NCBI GenBank assembly: GCA_037355855.1
Contig: CM074766.1
Location: 620,001-684,000 of the forward strand
Reading direction: 5' to 3'
DNA: 64,000 nt
From: Pseudo-nitzschia pungens
Lineage: Eukaryota > Bacillariophyta > Bacillariophyceae > Bacillariales > Bacillariaceae
The position numbers and the translations under genes were made by a program. The notes beneath the pieces were generated by a model. The model worked only from the letters and a program-made list of their open reading frames with translations, searched no databases and was not told the origin of the DNA. Positions 21,574-32,816 of the stretch are shown piece after piece (the first letter of the stretch is position 1; each line of letters starts with the position of its first letter).

Positions 21574-23001
21574 ATGGGTCTTTCAAGGTGCGATTTTGGC
21601 TTCGTGATAGTGCTGGTGGTGCTGCTGGTGGTGGTGGTGGTCATTCCGACGGGTTTCTCCGTTGCAGCTGCTTCGGACGCATCTTGTTCTTCTTCCTCCT
21701 CCTCCTCCTCCTCCTCGTCGGCCATTCCCATTGCCCCGAGTCCGAATCCCGACCCCGCTGATTCTCCCTCGGCTTCGACTTCGGCTTCGGCTGCCGCATC
21801 CAGCCGCGCGCGAATTCTCCCCGACGTGACGGGCGCCATCGGCGGGACCCCCCTGGTGCGTCTCTCCCGCATCGCCGCGCGCTACGGCATCGATCCCTCG
21901 AGGGACGGCACCATCCTCGCCAAGCTCGAGTACCTGAGCCCGGGGAGCTCCAAAAAGGACCGGATCGCTCTGGGCATCATCGAGCGAGCCCGGGCCGACG
22001 GATCCCTGAAACCCGGCCAGCCCGTCGTGGAGCTGACCAGCGGCAACACCGGCACGGGACTGGCGATTGTCTGCGGGGTGTTGGGGCATCCCTTTGTGGC
22101 GGTCATGAGCAGGGGCAACTCGGAGGAGCGGGCGATCGCCATGCGGGCGCTCGGTGCTGACGTGGTGCTGGTAGATCAGCAGCAGACACCAGGCGAACCA
22201 CCACGAAACGAAGAAGAAGAAGAAGACAACGAGCGTTCCAATGGCGGCAGCAACGGCAACAGCGAAAACTATGGCAGGGTCTCGGGGGCCGACCTGGATC
22301 TGGTCGACCGCAAGGCGCGAGAAATCACGAAAGCCCTCGGCGCCTTTCGGGCCGACCAGTTCGTCCGCGATTCCAACAGGGAGGCCCACCTTTTGGGAAC
22401 GGGCCCGGAGCTCTGGTCCGACAGCGGGGGGTCCGTCACGGATTTTTGTGATTTCGTGGGCACCGGCGGATCGTTTGGGGGGATTGCCGAGTACCTCAAG
22501 AAACAGAACCCTTCCGTCAGGTGCTACATTGTCGAGCCGGAGGCGGCGGCGGTTCTCCGAGAGGAGGCACTCGGAAGGGACCAAGAAGCGCACCCGAACC
22601 ATCTCGTGAACACCGCAAAGAGTGGCGGCCACAAGATCCAGGGCGGTGGCTATTCCAAATCCCGGGGCGAATTGCCCATGATCGGCGACGGTGCCGTCAA
22701 CAACGACGACAAAGCCGGCGACGGCGACGACGGCGACGACACTGTCACGCTGGTCGACGGGTACCTGACCGTGTCGGACGACGAAGCAATCGCTGCGACC
22801 CGCGCATTGGCCCGATGGGAGGGAATCTTTGGAGGGTTTTCGGGGGGAGCGAATTTCGCGGCGGCCGTCAAGCTCTTGAAGAAGCGCAGCGCGGAGCGGG
22901 AACGAGAAGGGAAGCCGGAATCCTCCTCCAAACCCGCGGTGGTTGCAATTCTCATTTGCGATTCCGGGCTCAAGTACTTGTCGACCGATCTGTGGGAGTG
23001 A
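21574..23001 (+). CDS. Cysteine synthase-like PLP-dependent enzyme (fold type II), with signal sequence
   Basis: Start chosen at the ATG 21574 (MGLSRCDFG), which puts a 20-residue hydrophobic stretch (VIVLVVLLVVVVVIPTGF) right at the N-terminus; an earlier in-frame ATG would add 25 residues. After a Ser-rich linker the catalytic domain begins near residue 80 with VTGAIGGTPLVRLSRI. Visible family features: SPGSSKKDRIALG with the PLP lysine, ELTSGNTGTGLAI (substrate loop), a GTGGSFGG phosphate-binding loop, and CDSGLKYLST near the C-terminus. These are the landmarks of O-acetylserine sulfhydrylase and cystathionine beta-synthase. A Glu/Asn/Ser-rich insertion of about 25 residues follows VVLVDQQQ and a second acidic one (DGDDGDD) comes later; no CBS or haem domain is present. 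A hydrophobic leader suggests secretory or plastid routing. Exact substrate is not decidable. Confidence 0.85.
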   Translation: MGLSRCDFGFVIVLVVLLVVVVVIPTGFSVAAASDASCSSSSSSSSSSSAIPIAPSPNPDPADSPSASTSASAAASSRARILPDVTGAIGGTPLVRLSRIAARYGIDPSRDGTILAKLEYLSPGSSKKDRIALGIIERARADGSLKPGQPVVELTSGNTGTGLAIVCGVLGHPFVAVMSRGNSEERAIAMRALGADVVLVDQQQTPGEPPRNEEEEEDNERSNGGSNGNSENYGRVSGADLDLVDRKAREITKALGAFRADQFVRDSNREAHLLGTGPELWSDSGGSVTDFCDFVGTGGSFGGIAEYLKKQNPSVRCYIVEPEAAAVLREEALGRDQEAHPNHLVNTAKSGGHKIQGGGYSKSRGELPMIGDGAVNNDDKAGDGDDGDDTVTLVDGYLTVSDDEAIAATRALARWEGIFGGFSGGANFAAAVKLLKKRSAEREREGKPESSSKPAVVAILICDSGLKYLSTDLWE

Positions 23002-23224
23002 GTGTTGATTCCGTTACTATCAGTATCTTTGTGACTGTCTTTGTTGATGCCTTCGACGTTTTATTTGATCCCTTAATCGATTACTCTGTCAATGAGTTGA
23101 TGGATGAGTTTGTTCATAAGGTACCAAGTTCATCATCAACATTAAAGAAACAAAATCTAACACTTGCTATTGCTTTCTATTTTTTTCAGAACTCCGGCCA
23201 ATATATCAAACCTATCCATTCACC

Positions 23225-25731
23225 ATGCGCTTTGAGACTTGTGCCCTTGCAGCTATTGCAGCAATTGCCTCCGTGAACGCCAACATCGTGGAACATGAAG
23301 ATGGCATTGCCAATCCAAGTGATGCTACCAACCCTGGCAACTATGGCAATCGTGAATTGGCACCTGCGGAATCTCCAAGAGTTTGGGCCAAGATTACCAA
23401 GACAGGTGTATTGAAAGAATATGATGGCACTTCATTGATTCCCTTCAAGATTCACAATTCTAAACTGGAATCAACGGAATTACCAAGTGTTTGGTTGGAG
23501 TCTCCTTTTCATTCCTCAGAAACTATGTTGAAGAATGCTCCATTGACTACACCACCATATGATGACAATGCAAGTAGCCAAGATATGGATCCAATCCATT
23601 TTCCTGACCTTGGTATCTTGGAGAAAAACCTCATTCTGACGGAAAAAGTGGGGCCAATGCCAGAAGTTGTTTTGGAGAGTGAATTTCAGATGTACGAATG
23701 CAATCTTGAAGAGACAACTTGCGAAAGCATTTGTGCTGAGTTCACTGACCTGCCTGTGTTTGATAGCAAACTGCAATTGTACAATGCCATTCGCAGGTAC
23801 TGTCCAGATGGTTCTACTACTTGCGCATTCGATGCAAAGAAGCCAATTACATGCTGGGATGTTAGTGAAGTTGACAGTATGGATAAGCTGTTTTATGCAC
23901 GACATACATTCAATGAACCCTTGAAGTGTTGGAATGTGATGAAAGTTAAAAGCATGAAGTCGATGTTTGGTTATGCATTTGCCTTCAACCAGCCTATCAA
24001 TGAATGGGATGTGTCTCAAGTTGCAGACATGAACAACATGTTTTATGGCGCATCTGCCTTCAACCAGTCTATCAATGAATGGGATGTGTCTCAAGTTGCA
24101 GACATGAGATGGATGTTTCATCTTGCATTTGCCTTCAACCAGCCTATCAATGAATGGGATGTGTCTCAAGTGAACGATATTTCAGGAATGTTTGCTAGGG
24201 CATCTGCCTTCAACCAGCCTATCAATGAATGGGATGTGTCTCAAGTGAACGACATCCAAAAAATGTTTTATAAGGCATCTGCCTTTAATCGATGTTTGGG
24301 AACATGGCCAGCAAAGGTACCGACGGACATAAAAACTGACACTAGTATGTTTACTAATTCTGCATGCCCGAATGAGTTTCGTGTGAGTTATTATGATCAT
24401 GATTCTTTTGATGCACCCTGGTGTCAAAATGAATTGAACCAATGCACCAAAACACTTCCAAAGCCCTTCAGCACATACAAGATTGAACGTGCTAAAAATG
24501 ATAATCACAAATATGCCAAAGTGAACAATGATGATCCAGTCACCATCGAAACCTTTTTCAAAGCAAAATATGACAAAAACATCATTTTGGAACTCTGGTA
24601 CAATGTACCGGATGGTGCTTCCTGCACCAAAGGCACTCCTCTAACACCTGTCAACGATCCGACTTCGACCAGAATCAAAGAGAATGCTGAAGACAGCACT
24701 GCAACCTGTAAGTTCATTTGCTACCTTTTGTTCTATTTTGTAGGACATGTGGTCACAATATGGTTTCTCACTGGAAGAAATTCCAATTTTTCTTCCATTT
24801 GGATTTGTAGACAAAGCACAATACGTCATTGATGTAAGAAACCTTGTTAGCACCCCTGCCTACGAGTCATCCACCAGTAAAATTAAAATCTGTAAGTTTG
24901 AACTTGATATGCAACTCGATTTTGAGACAATGTTTTCAATGATGACAGGACATGGCTTTTGTCACCTAACTTTCTTGTTTTTTCATAACTTTGCATGATT
25001 TCTGCTGCAGGTACCACAGTGGCCAAAAAGGCAGACTTCGACAAAAGATCGGATGAAGTCAGGTATGTTTCTATTGTTGAAACTTCCTTTGAGCTGACTG
25101 TGAACATGAAAGTAACTATCTCTTCTGATTTTGTTCAGGAAGTGACCATTGAGCACGACAATGAAGGTGGACTAGAGGTGGGCACCGTCACCAACTCTGT
25201 GAAGGTTGAAACTTTCTTGTGTGCCGCTTCTAGAGAAGCTGATACCAAGTTTAAGATGGGTGATGAATTTGGTGTCTGCGTTCGTCCTGTTGTAAATGCC
25301 ATCAAGGATGGGTACTCTGTCTCAAAGTTTGAGTCAGTAGAGTGTTCCAATGGTGCTAAAAGTCGAACCCTGTTCTCTGCTTCGGTCATTCAAGACAAGC
25401 TAACTGAACTGTTGAATGATACCGTATGACTAATACCTTTGACCAGACTGGAGATCCTGCTGGACCCAATGCTGTAGGCTTTGTGAGCCTTGTAACGGCA
25501 GGCTTCTTTGCAGACAAGAAGGAGACTTCCTTTGAGTGCAAAGGTAAGGTGTCTCTGAAAAAAGCGGGAAGAAAAAATCGCCAGCGCCTCCTCCAAGAGG
25601 ACAGCAACACCAGCCCCTTTTCCACTACCATTGTTCTTGACACCGAAGATGTTGCTAGTCTGAGTGCCGACGCATCCATTGTCAGTTGGCTGGGTGCCGT
25701 ATTGCTTTCAATTCTCGTGGCAATCATGTGA
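23225..25731 (+). CDS. Secreted BspA-like (DUF285) repeat surface protein, three exons plus a frame break
   Basis: Exon 1 23225-24707, exon 2 24811-24891, exon 3 from 25011; phases and GT/AG agree. The chain begins with a signal peptide (MRFETCALAAIAAIASVNA). Residues about 210-360 hold five 30-residue BspA/DUF285 units of the type FNQPINEWDVSQV followed by DM..MF..A, a leucine-rich-repeat relative used for surface binding. The frame reaches TGA at 25427-25429, while the natural continuation GDPAGPNAVGFVSLVTAGFF lies in another frame to 25731 and ends with a C-terminal hydrophobic segment, SWLGAVLLSILVAIM, that fits a membrane or GPI-type anchor. Either a frame error, or a 23-base intron at 25424-25446, restores the protein. 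Base composition is clearly more AT-rich than the neighbouring genes. Role inferred as cell-surface adhesion or recognition. Confidence 0.8.
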
Positions 25732-26596
25732 GGCATTTGTCTCAATCCCTCTTTTGTGATGAGATGAAGTTATTTTTCACACTGGTGGTGGTGGTGGTGG
25801 TGATTCTGTTTGCAATCCATCCATAAGTTCTTTTTTTTTTGTGAGAATCATTACTTTCGTTTGTCTTTCACTATGGTATGGAGTACAGGTGCCTCCGTCA
25901 TATACATATGATTTACTGTCATTGGTGACCCAATGGGCGACTAGAGTGATGGGCTCATATTATATTATCTTACCTATTATTCATTGTCGGCTCTTTTCAC
26001 TTTATCATTCAATAATATTATCAATATAATATATTTATAATAATTGATGTATCAATAATATCAATAATTGATTGCTGAAATAGAAATTATTTCTTTGAAT
26101 TATCGTCGAGTTATGGTACTGCCAAGGCTGGGTGAAGAACCAGCACATCAGGTAGGGTAGGAAATTCCAACAGATACGAGGGAAGAAGTCCAACAACATA
26201 ATTCTATCTGGTGTTCTCCGAAACGACTCCGCAGGCGAGAGCCACAGGACTCTGTGTATGCGATGCAATGGAATGGTATGGGTAGCTGCAACAGAACAAA
26301 CAACGTCACGGAATAGTGCGTATGCAAACTATATTGAATACTATACCTAAAATGGAAATGGAAAAAGAATTCATGGGGTTCCCGCAGGAATTACCGAACG
26401 AAAGACTTTGAATATATTTCATGGGAATCGCTGTACGTAGACTACGCATCACTTTCCCAAGAACGTGCAATCTACAATAAATTACAAACCAAATATATAA
26501 TGTATAGATCCACGAAACGCACACCATAAGAATACTTTTCATCCATCATTGCTGAATTCATTTGGCATTTGTCTTGATTGAATGAATCGTCTCTCG
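25732..26596. other. AT-rich spacer between convergent genes
   Basis: Contains a GGT run near 25787 and a strongly AT-rich stretch at about 25960-26070. No supported frame. Confidence 0.5.
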
Positions 26597-28395
26597 TCAT
26601 CGGACCGGCAGGTGGTCTATGCACCGCATGGCGTCGTAAATATCGTGGGTCCAGTTTCCCCAGGGCGGCTGCTTCTTGAGCATGGCGTAGAACCACTCCA
26701 CGACCTTGGCCATGTGGGGTTTGGTGAGCGGCCCAAAATTCTCGGCAATGGTTTGTTCCACCAGAGCCTTGGCCCTGGGGGGAGGCAGCCTCCATATCTC
26801 CGACTTTGTGTTGACGACAAAGGACGTCCCCCGGCCCTTTCCCAGCAAGAGTTGCTGAACGACCGTCGGCAGGACCGCATTCAGATCCACGTCCAGGCAG
26901 GGCCTGTCCAGGATGCGCGTCTGCAGCCCATTCGGAGACGACAGTGACGACGACGACGACACCGATGGGTGCTGATACTCGGACAGCGGGATGCTTCCCC
27001 TCTTGTCTCCGTCAATGTCCAGCAACTTGACGCTCTGGTGATCGCGGCTGATCAGCACGTTGCCCAGGTGGTTGAAATCAAAGGCCCGGACTCCCATGAG
27101 GGTGAGATCGCGAAAGGCGTTCAACAAACTCACCAGCAGCACCTTGACGCTAATGAGCGAAAAGTCCTCCCTCCAGTCGTCGGCAATTTCGACTTTGGTT
27201 TCGACCGTCATCACCCCCTTTCGCGGAGGTGGTGTGTCCCGGGACGTGTAGTCGTGCATGAAGCGCTTCATGGTGTAGGTCGAAAACTCTTCCTCGTACC
27301 GGGCCAGGATCGTGGCCTCGAACTTGTATTCGGTCGGCCGCGAGGCGTTTGAGGACAAGGCCACGCCCAGTCCGTAAAAGTACAAGACCCGCCCGTCCGA
27401 GTTGAGCAGTGACCGGTTGGACAACTGGCGCAGGCGTTTCCCGAGCGCGGCCTCGCTCCCCGCTTCCAGGGACGCCAGCATCTTGCTCAGCGAAAAGGGG
27501 CGCTTAACGGCGGCGTCCCAGGCCTCGTTCCCGGCTTCGTGCCACCCGAGATCATCCTTGTCGTCGTCCTCCTCCTCCTCCTTCCCCTCCCCCCAGATGG
27601 CATTCTCCCCGAACGACTTGGGAGAGGTCGATACCAGCTCCACCCGATGGACAATGGCGTTGGCTCCCATTCCCAGGATGCCACCCTCTCCCGGAGCATG
27701 GAATTGCTGGGCCTCCTGGGCCGATGTGGAGATCTTCATGAATTGTCGGCGGTCCCGTGGATCGTCCGAGAAGCAAAAGACGATGGGTTCCTTCGAGCGA
27801 AAGGCCTGGCCGTCGCAAAAATCCCAGGCCCGCAGGTGGGTGCTGCTCAGCGTGTTGGTGAGCAGCGTCGCGGGGGCTCCCGGCCGTTCCCGGTGCACAA
27901 AGGTCCAGGGCTCCTGCCTCCTCCTTGCCGGCGTTCCGTCTCGATCGTCGATCCAATCGCCGTCGCCGTCGTTTTTGTTGTCGCAATACACGGAAAAAAT
28001 GACCAGGGCAAAGCGCGACCTGGAATTCCAGTGCACGAGTTTCTGGTCCGGATGGTCTGGGTCCTCCTCGATTTCCAGGTGAAACATCCGGGAGAGCCGG
28101 TCCCACTGAACGGATCGCTCAATGGCCTCCTGCTCGAGGGGAAGATCGTACATGTCGTCCTTTCCAAAGGTCGCCAGAACGATCCACGACTTGGCCACCT
28201 CCCTGCGTTCGCTCTTTAACAGATGCCGATTGGTATGGTCGATCAGGCACGCCTTGACCTCGCCAATGGAGGACGGGACGGGAACAAAGACCTCCATGGT
28301 GCAGAGTCCGGGAATGAGCAGCTCGATCTCGACGCGCTCCCGGGAATCGGGAAAGGGTCCGCGGACCAGGACCTCTCCCGGCACGACGCCGGGAT
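26597..28395 (-). CDS. Divergent protein kinase-like domain, downstream part of a phosphatase-kinase gene
   Basis: A frame of about 595 codons without an ATG at its beginning (it opens with GVVPGEVLVRGPFPD), so it looks like the continuation of the phosphatase frame immediately upstream after a one-base shift near 28395. About 235 residues in, a glycine-rich loop GMGANAIVHRVEL appears, followed by a VAVK-like lysine in WDAAVKRPFSL, a catalytic-loop-like FDFNHLGNVLISRD (Asp and Asn in kinase spacing) and LLDIDG at the DFG position. These spacings fit a protein kinase fold with an acidic insertion in the N-lobe (EEEEDDDKDD). The last 100 residues (PTVVQQLLLGKGRGTSFV, ending CIDHLPVR) are lineage-specific. 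Kinase activity is inference; the HRD histidine is absent. Confidence 0.65.
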
Positions 28396-29532
28396 GATGT
28401 GTCCGAGCACTGGCTGCTGCTGTTGTCGGCCGTATCGTAGCTCATGGCCGGCGACTAAGGGGACTCCGGCCACGTCCCGGTCCTCCCTCGTGTAGTCCCC
28501 GTGCGCGTACATGGTCGTCGAAGGATCTCGCTCGCTCCGGTTGGGTCCGTAGTGCTTCTTTTTGCTGCCGTTGCGCGTTGCCAGATACCGCTCCAGCTCC
28601 AGGAGCTGCTTCTGGAATCCCTCGTTTTCTAGGACAAAGGGCCGCGTCGTGGACAGGCTCTGGCACATGGCATCGAGGGTCGTCTTTCCCCGCAGGAGCA
28701 GTGTGGCCAGCGCCAGTGTGGCGGACCGGTTCTGCCCCGCCACGCAAAAGAAGAGGAGCTTGCCCTTTTTGCGGAGGACCTCGTCGATGTACATGGCCTT
28801 GGCGACCTTGAGGTGCTGGCTCGCGCAGAGCTCCAGCGGATTCGACACTGCCAACGACGACGACGATTCCGAACGCTGTGCCTCGCGCCCATGATCTGGG
28901 CCGCTCCGATTTCCACTTCCACTTCCATTTCCACTTCCATTCATGTCGCAATCCGAGGGCACCGGGGCAAGCGGCCGCGGCTGCTGCTCCGGCAGCAAAT
29001 CGTGCAGGATGGGATACTTGAGATCGTCCTGCCGGACGTTCGTGAATCCGTACCGAATGCCCCTTTCGCGGAGCTCGTCCACCGGCAAGCGGCTGATCCC
29101 ACCCGAGGCGCAATTCAGAACGGCCGTGACCCCCAATTCGACCAGGTGGTCCACGTCGCTCGCGTGGTGCTTGTTGCCAATCAGGACCCCCGTGTCCTCT
29201 TGGGCAACAGCGAACAACAGCCCATCCTTGTTGACTGCATCGGTGACCGCCATCGCCGTCTCCTTGGTCTTCGTCACAACAATCGACGCGGGATGCGGAT
29301 CGCGAAAGACGCCGTCGTCGTCGCGAAACGACGAGATGGGCTGTGCGATCCATCGGCGAATCGCGATCGATCGGTGCTCGAGGGAAAGCCGATCATTCAT
29401 GGGTTGTAATTGCTGGTGTTGTTGATGGTGATGGTGATGTTGTTGTTGTTGTTGGTTTGAGCTGCCTCCGAGCCGGGCTTTTTTGTGGCGCTCGGAGCTG
29501 TTCGTGTTGAGATTTTCGCTCTCCGTCTCCAT
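28396..29532 (-). CDS. Dual-specificity phosphatase domain, N-terminal part of a phosphatase-kinase gene
   Basis: Starts at ATG 29532 (METESENLNTNSS) with a Gln/His-rich tract near residues 27-45. The catalytic region follows: GVTAVLNCASGGISRLPVDE, then LKVAKAMYIDEVLRKKGK, and the active-site signature CVAGQNRSATLALATLLL, which satisfies C-x5-R-S of the protein tyrosine/dual-specificity phosphatases. The residue before the cysteine is Phe instead of the usual His. A Ser/Gly/Asn insertion (about residues 195-225) separates the two halves of the domain. After the domain the frame changes, and the downstream frame continues without a start codon, so both parts are most simply one polypeptide with a sequence or real indel. 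Confidence 0.75.
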
Positions 29533-30748
29533 CTGTTCGAGCTGTCACTGTCACTGTCACTATCGATGGTTGGTTTTCTTCTCTATCTCTCTGGATGACT
29601 CCACGGAAGGCATGCCATCTGTGGATGCGGATCCCCCGTTGTTCCTTGGTTTCCTTTCGCTTCGCTTCGTTTCGAAAGAATAGCTTTTGTTTTTTGGCTC
29701 GTGGTGGGAATGCAACGCAATGCGATTCGTATCTCGTGTTCGGTTTCGTTTGGGAGACAATCCGTCCGGTCGGTCGCAATCACTATCTTACTTCCTTGTT
29801 GAATGATGGATGAGCCATCCCATTTAGTCGAATGGAATGTGCGTCCAATCAATCGTTGTTCGTTGCTATCGTTGACATCCAATCGCCTCTCATCTTCGGA
29901 CGGTCCAGGATCGAGTGCCGGGTGTCGGGTGCCGGGTGTCGGGTGCCGAGTGCCGGGTGTCGAGTGTCGAGTTCCATTCCATTGTTCTTGTTTCACCGGA
30001 ACAACCCTGTCAAACCAAAAGAAATTAGACGTCAAACGTACTCGTACGTTTTGAATGCGGGACTCAAACTAAAATTCGTTCATTCCATTCATTCTCGAGA
30101 GGTGAACATCTGTGGTGGTTCCATCATACGTACGGTACCGTAGGTCCAATTATGAAAAGTATGATAATACCTACGAAGCAATATACTATGATCCATATGT
30201 ATTACGTAGTATGTTTTATAGATACTATGGATACTGGTAAGGTTACTATGAATAAGAACCAGTACGGTGTTGTTTTTTCGAGCCTTTTTCTGTCCAAGTC
30301 GTGTTTAGAGTTTGGAGCTTTAGTAAGATCTTACAGGTAAGTTAATTTACCCATAACTTACTTGTACACAACATAAGGTACTTGTACACATCAGACTTAC
30401 CGTAGATCTTTTGACGAAACAAAACAAAACCAAACAAAACAAAACCAAACAAAACAAAAGACGACAAAACAAAACGAAACGAAACGAAAAGAAAGAATAC
30501 TCTTGCATAAAAATACCAGTACTTCCGCAAACCCGCCCCTCGCAGCCAGCTCGTATGATGCGGCTTTCCGTGTGTTTTCACCTTGCACAAGGTGCCGTGT
30601 GTGGCGATTGCTGGATTGTAGAACAAAGACTCCAGCGTAGGGTACCTGTACGACCTACCGTACAGTGACTGCGGATTGCGGATTGCGAACCCAAGATTGG
30701 ATCTTAGACTCTCCAAAACGTCGTGAATGCAAGTCACCAACGATCAAC
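29533..30748. other. Divergent intergenic region with minisatellites
   Basis: Lies between the divergent phosphatase-kinase and DUF4116 genes. Near 29912-29972 there is a tandem GTG(C/T)CGGGTGTCGG-type repeat, and at 30411-30500 an A-rich AAACAAAACC/GAAAC repeat. GTAC palindromes occur at 30130-30220. No gene. Confidence 0.6.
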
Positions 30749-32816
30749 ATGAGCAGCAGCAACAACTACTACAACAACAACGAGCACGAGCACGACGGCG
30801 CAACCGAAGCGTCGTTCCTCGCATCGTTGCGAAGAACCAAGCGATCGAAGCTCGACTCGCTTCGAAGTTGCTACGACGGCGCCAATGCCTTTGGAGAGCT
30901 CCCCACCAAGTGGAAATTCGATCGGGATTTGGTGCTCGAAGCACTGAAGCGATCCAATCCGCCGGAGACCGCCCTCGGCATCGTGGAGTTTTTTGCGGTG
31001 GCCGTCTCCCTTGCTCCTTGTAATACTACTACAAGTGCTACTACTACTACGACTTCGAGTACGACTTCGAGTATCACCGGCAGCCACTCGTTCGGCAAAG
31101 TCCAACGCGAGTGCGCTTCCGATCTCCTAAACGACGAAACCGTAATGCTCGCCGCGGTGCGCCAGAACGGATTGGCCCTCAAGCACGCCTCGGACGAATT
31201 GAAGAACTCCCCGAGGGTCGTGAAGGCCGCGGTGCGGAGTGCCCCGATGGCGCTGGAATACGCGTCGGAGGAACTCCGGAGCGACCTCTCGATCGTGTTG
31301 GGGGCGGTGAAGGAGGACGGCGCGGCCCTCGAACACGCCTCGTGCGCCCTGCGGAACGATGTCCGGGTTGTGATTCCCGCAATCGCGCAAAATTACCGCG
31401 CACTCGAGCACGCCTCGGAAGACCTCAAGAACGACGCCACCGTGGTGCTGGAAGCGGTGCGGCAGAACTATGCTTCCCTGGAATACGCGTCCGAGGAACT
31501 CAAGAGCAGCAACGAGGAGATTGCGATCGCCGCCGTCTCCCAAAACTACCGGGCCCTGGACCATCTCTCCGAGGAACTCCGAACCAACAACAAGCCAATC
31601 CGGATTGCCGCGGTCCGACAGAATTATTACGCGCTGCACGATGCCCCCGAAGCGATGAGGAACGACGAGGAAGTCGTGACCGCCGCGGTGGAACACGACT
31701 ACTTTGCGCTGAGGTACGCCTCTCCCGAACTCCGAAACAACGAGAAGATCGTGACCGCCGCGGTGACACAGAACTACCTCGCCCTGGAGCACGCCTCGGT
31801 CGAGCTCCGGAAGAACGAAAGGGTGATGGTGGCCGCCGTGAAACAGAACTGGCGCGCCCTGGAGCTCGCCTCGGAAGACCTCAGGAACAACAAAAGGGTC
31901 GTGATTCCCGCCGTCCGACAAAACTTTCGGGCTCTGGAACACGCCTCGGAAACCCTCCGGGACGACGAGCAAGTCTTGATGGCCGCCGTGGAACACGATG
32001 GCTTTGCCCTCCAATACGCGTCAGGAGGCACTCCGGAACAACGCCAGGGGTCGTCGCCTGCCGCGGTGACGCAAAACTGCCGGGCCTTGCAACACGCCTC
32101 GCGCTGCCATGAACGACAACGAGGAAGTCGTGCTGGCCGCCGTTGCCCAGGGACCATCGCGTCCTGGAACGGGCCTCCGAGCGATTGAGGGACCGGGAGC
32201 GCATCGTCGTGGCCGCGGCAAAAACGAACGGCCTGGCCCTGGAACACGCCTCCCAACGACTGAAGCACGACCCGGCGGTCGTGATTGCCGCGGTCACGCA
32301 GAACTACTTTGCCCTGCGATTCGTGCCGGAGGCACTGCTCCGAGAACATCCGGGAGGTCGCGCTCGCGGCGGTCCGCGGCAGCGTCTTTGCCCTGGACTG
32401 TTTGCCCGAGGAATTCAAGAGCGACCGGGAGATTGTCCTCGCCACCGTCCAAAACGACGGCCTCGGGCTGCGGCTACGCCTCCCCGGACCTGAAAAACGA
32501 CTCGGAGATCGTCGAGGCCGCGGTCCGACAAAACGGTCGGGCCCTGCGGTTTGCGTCGGTGGAACAGAGGAACCGCGCGGAGAGCGTCCTGGCCGCGGTG
32601 CTGCAAAACGCCTACGCCCTGGAGCACGCCTCGGCCGCTTTGAGGGACAACGAGGAAGTGGTGATCGCGGCGGTGACGCGAAACGGGGATTGCCTGCACT
32701 ACGCGTCTTCCCGGCTGAGGGACAACGATCGGGTGGTCATGGCCGCGGCGGGGTCCAGGCCTTCGGCCCTGCGGCACTCGTCCAAGAGACTGAGGGACTC
32801 GATCGGGTTTCGGTAA
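30749..32816 (+). CDS. DUF4116-type repeat protein, about 22 units, with at least five frame breaks
   Basis: Starts at ATG 30749 (MSSSNNYYNNNEHEHD). After about 105 residues of lead-in, 25-residue units follow to the stop at 32816; typical units read VVLEAVRQNYASLEYASEEL, VVTAAVEHDYFALRYASPEL and IVTAAVTQNYLALEHASVEL. The unit matches the half-repeat of DUF4116, a domain known in diatoms, other protists and giant viruses, function unknown. The first frame is clean to about 32030 (12 units). Between 32030 and 32500 the remaining units continue in changing frames (near 32030, 32100, 32150, 32340 and 32470), each frame change keeping the repeat periodicity. A Thr/Ser run (residues about 92-112) precedes the repeats. 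Tandem solenoid binding surface is inferred. Whether the breaks are assembly errors or decay is open. Confidence 0.8.

Noticed and set aside
24708..24830. Splice acceptor at TTTTGTAG|GACATG (24744) in the BspA-like gene
   Set aside because: It puts exon 2 in a frame that stops within 25 codons; the acceptor before 24811 keeps the phase and the protein.
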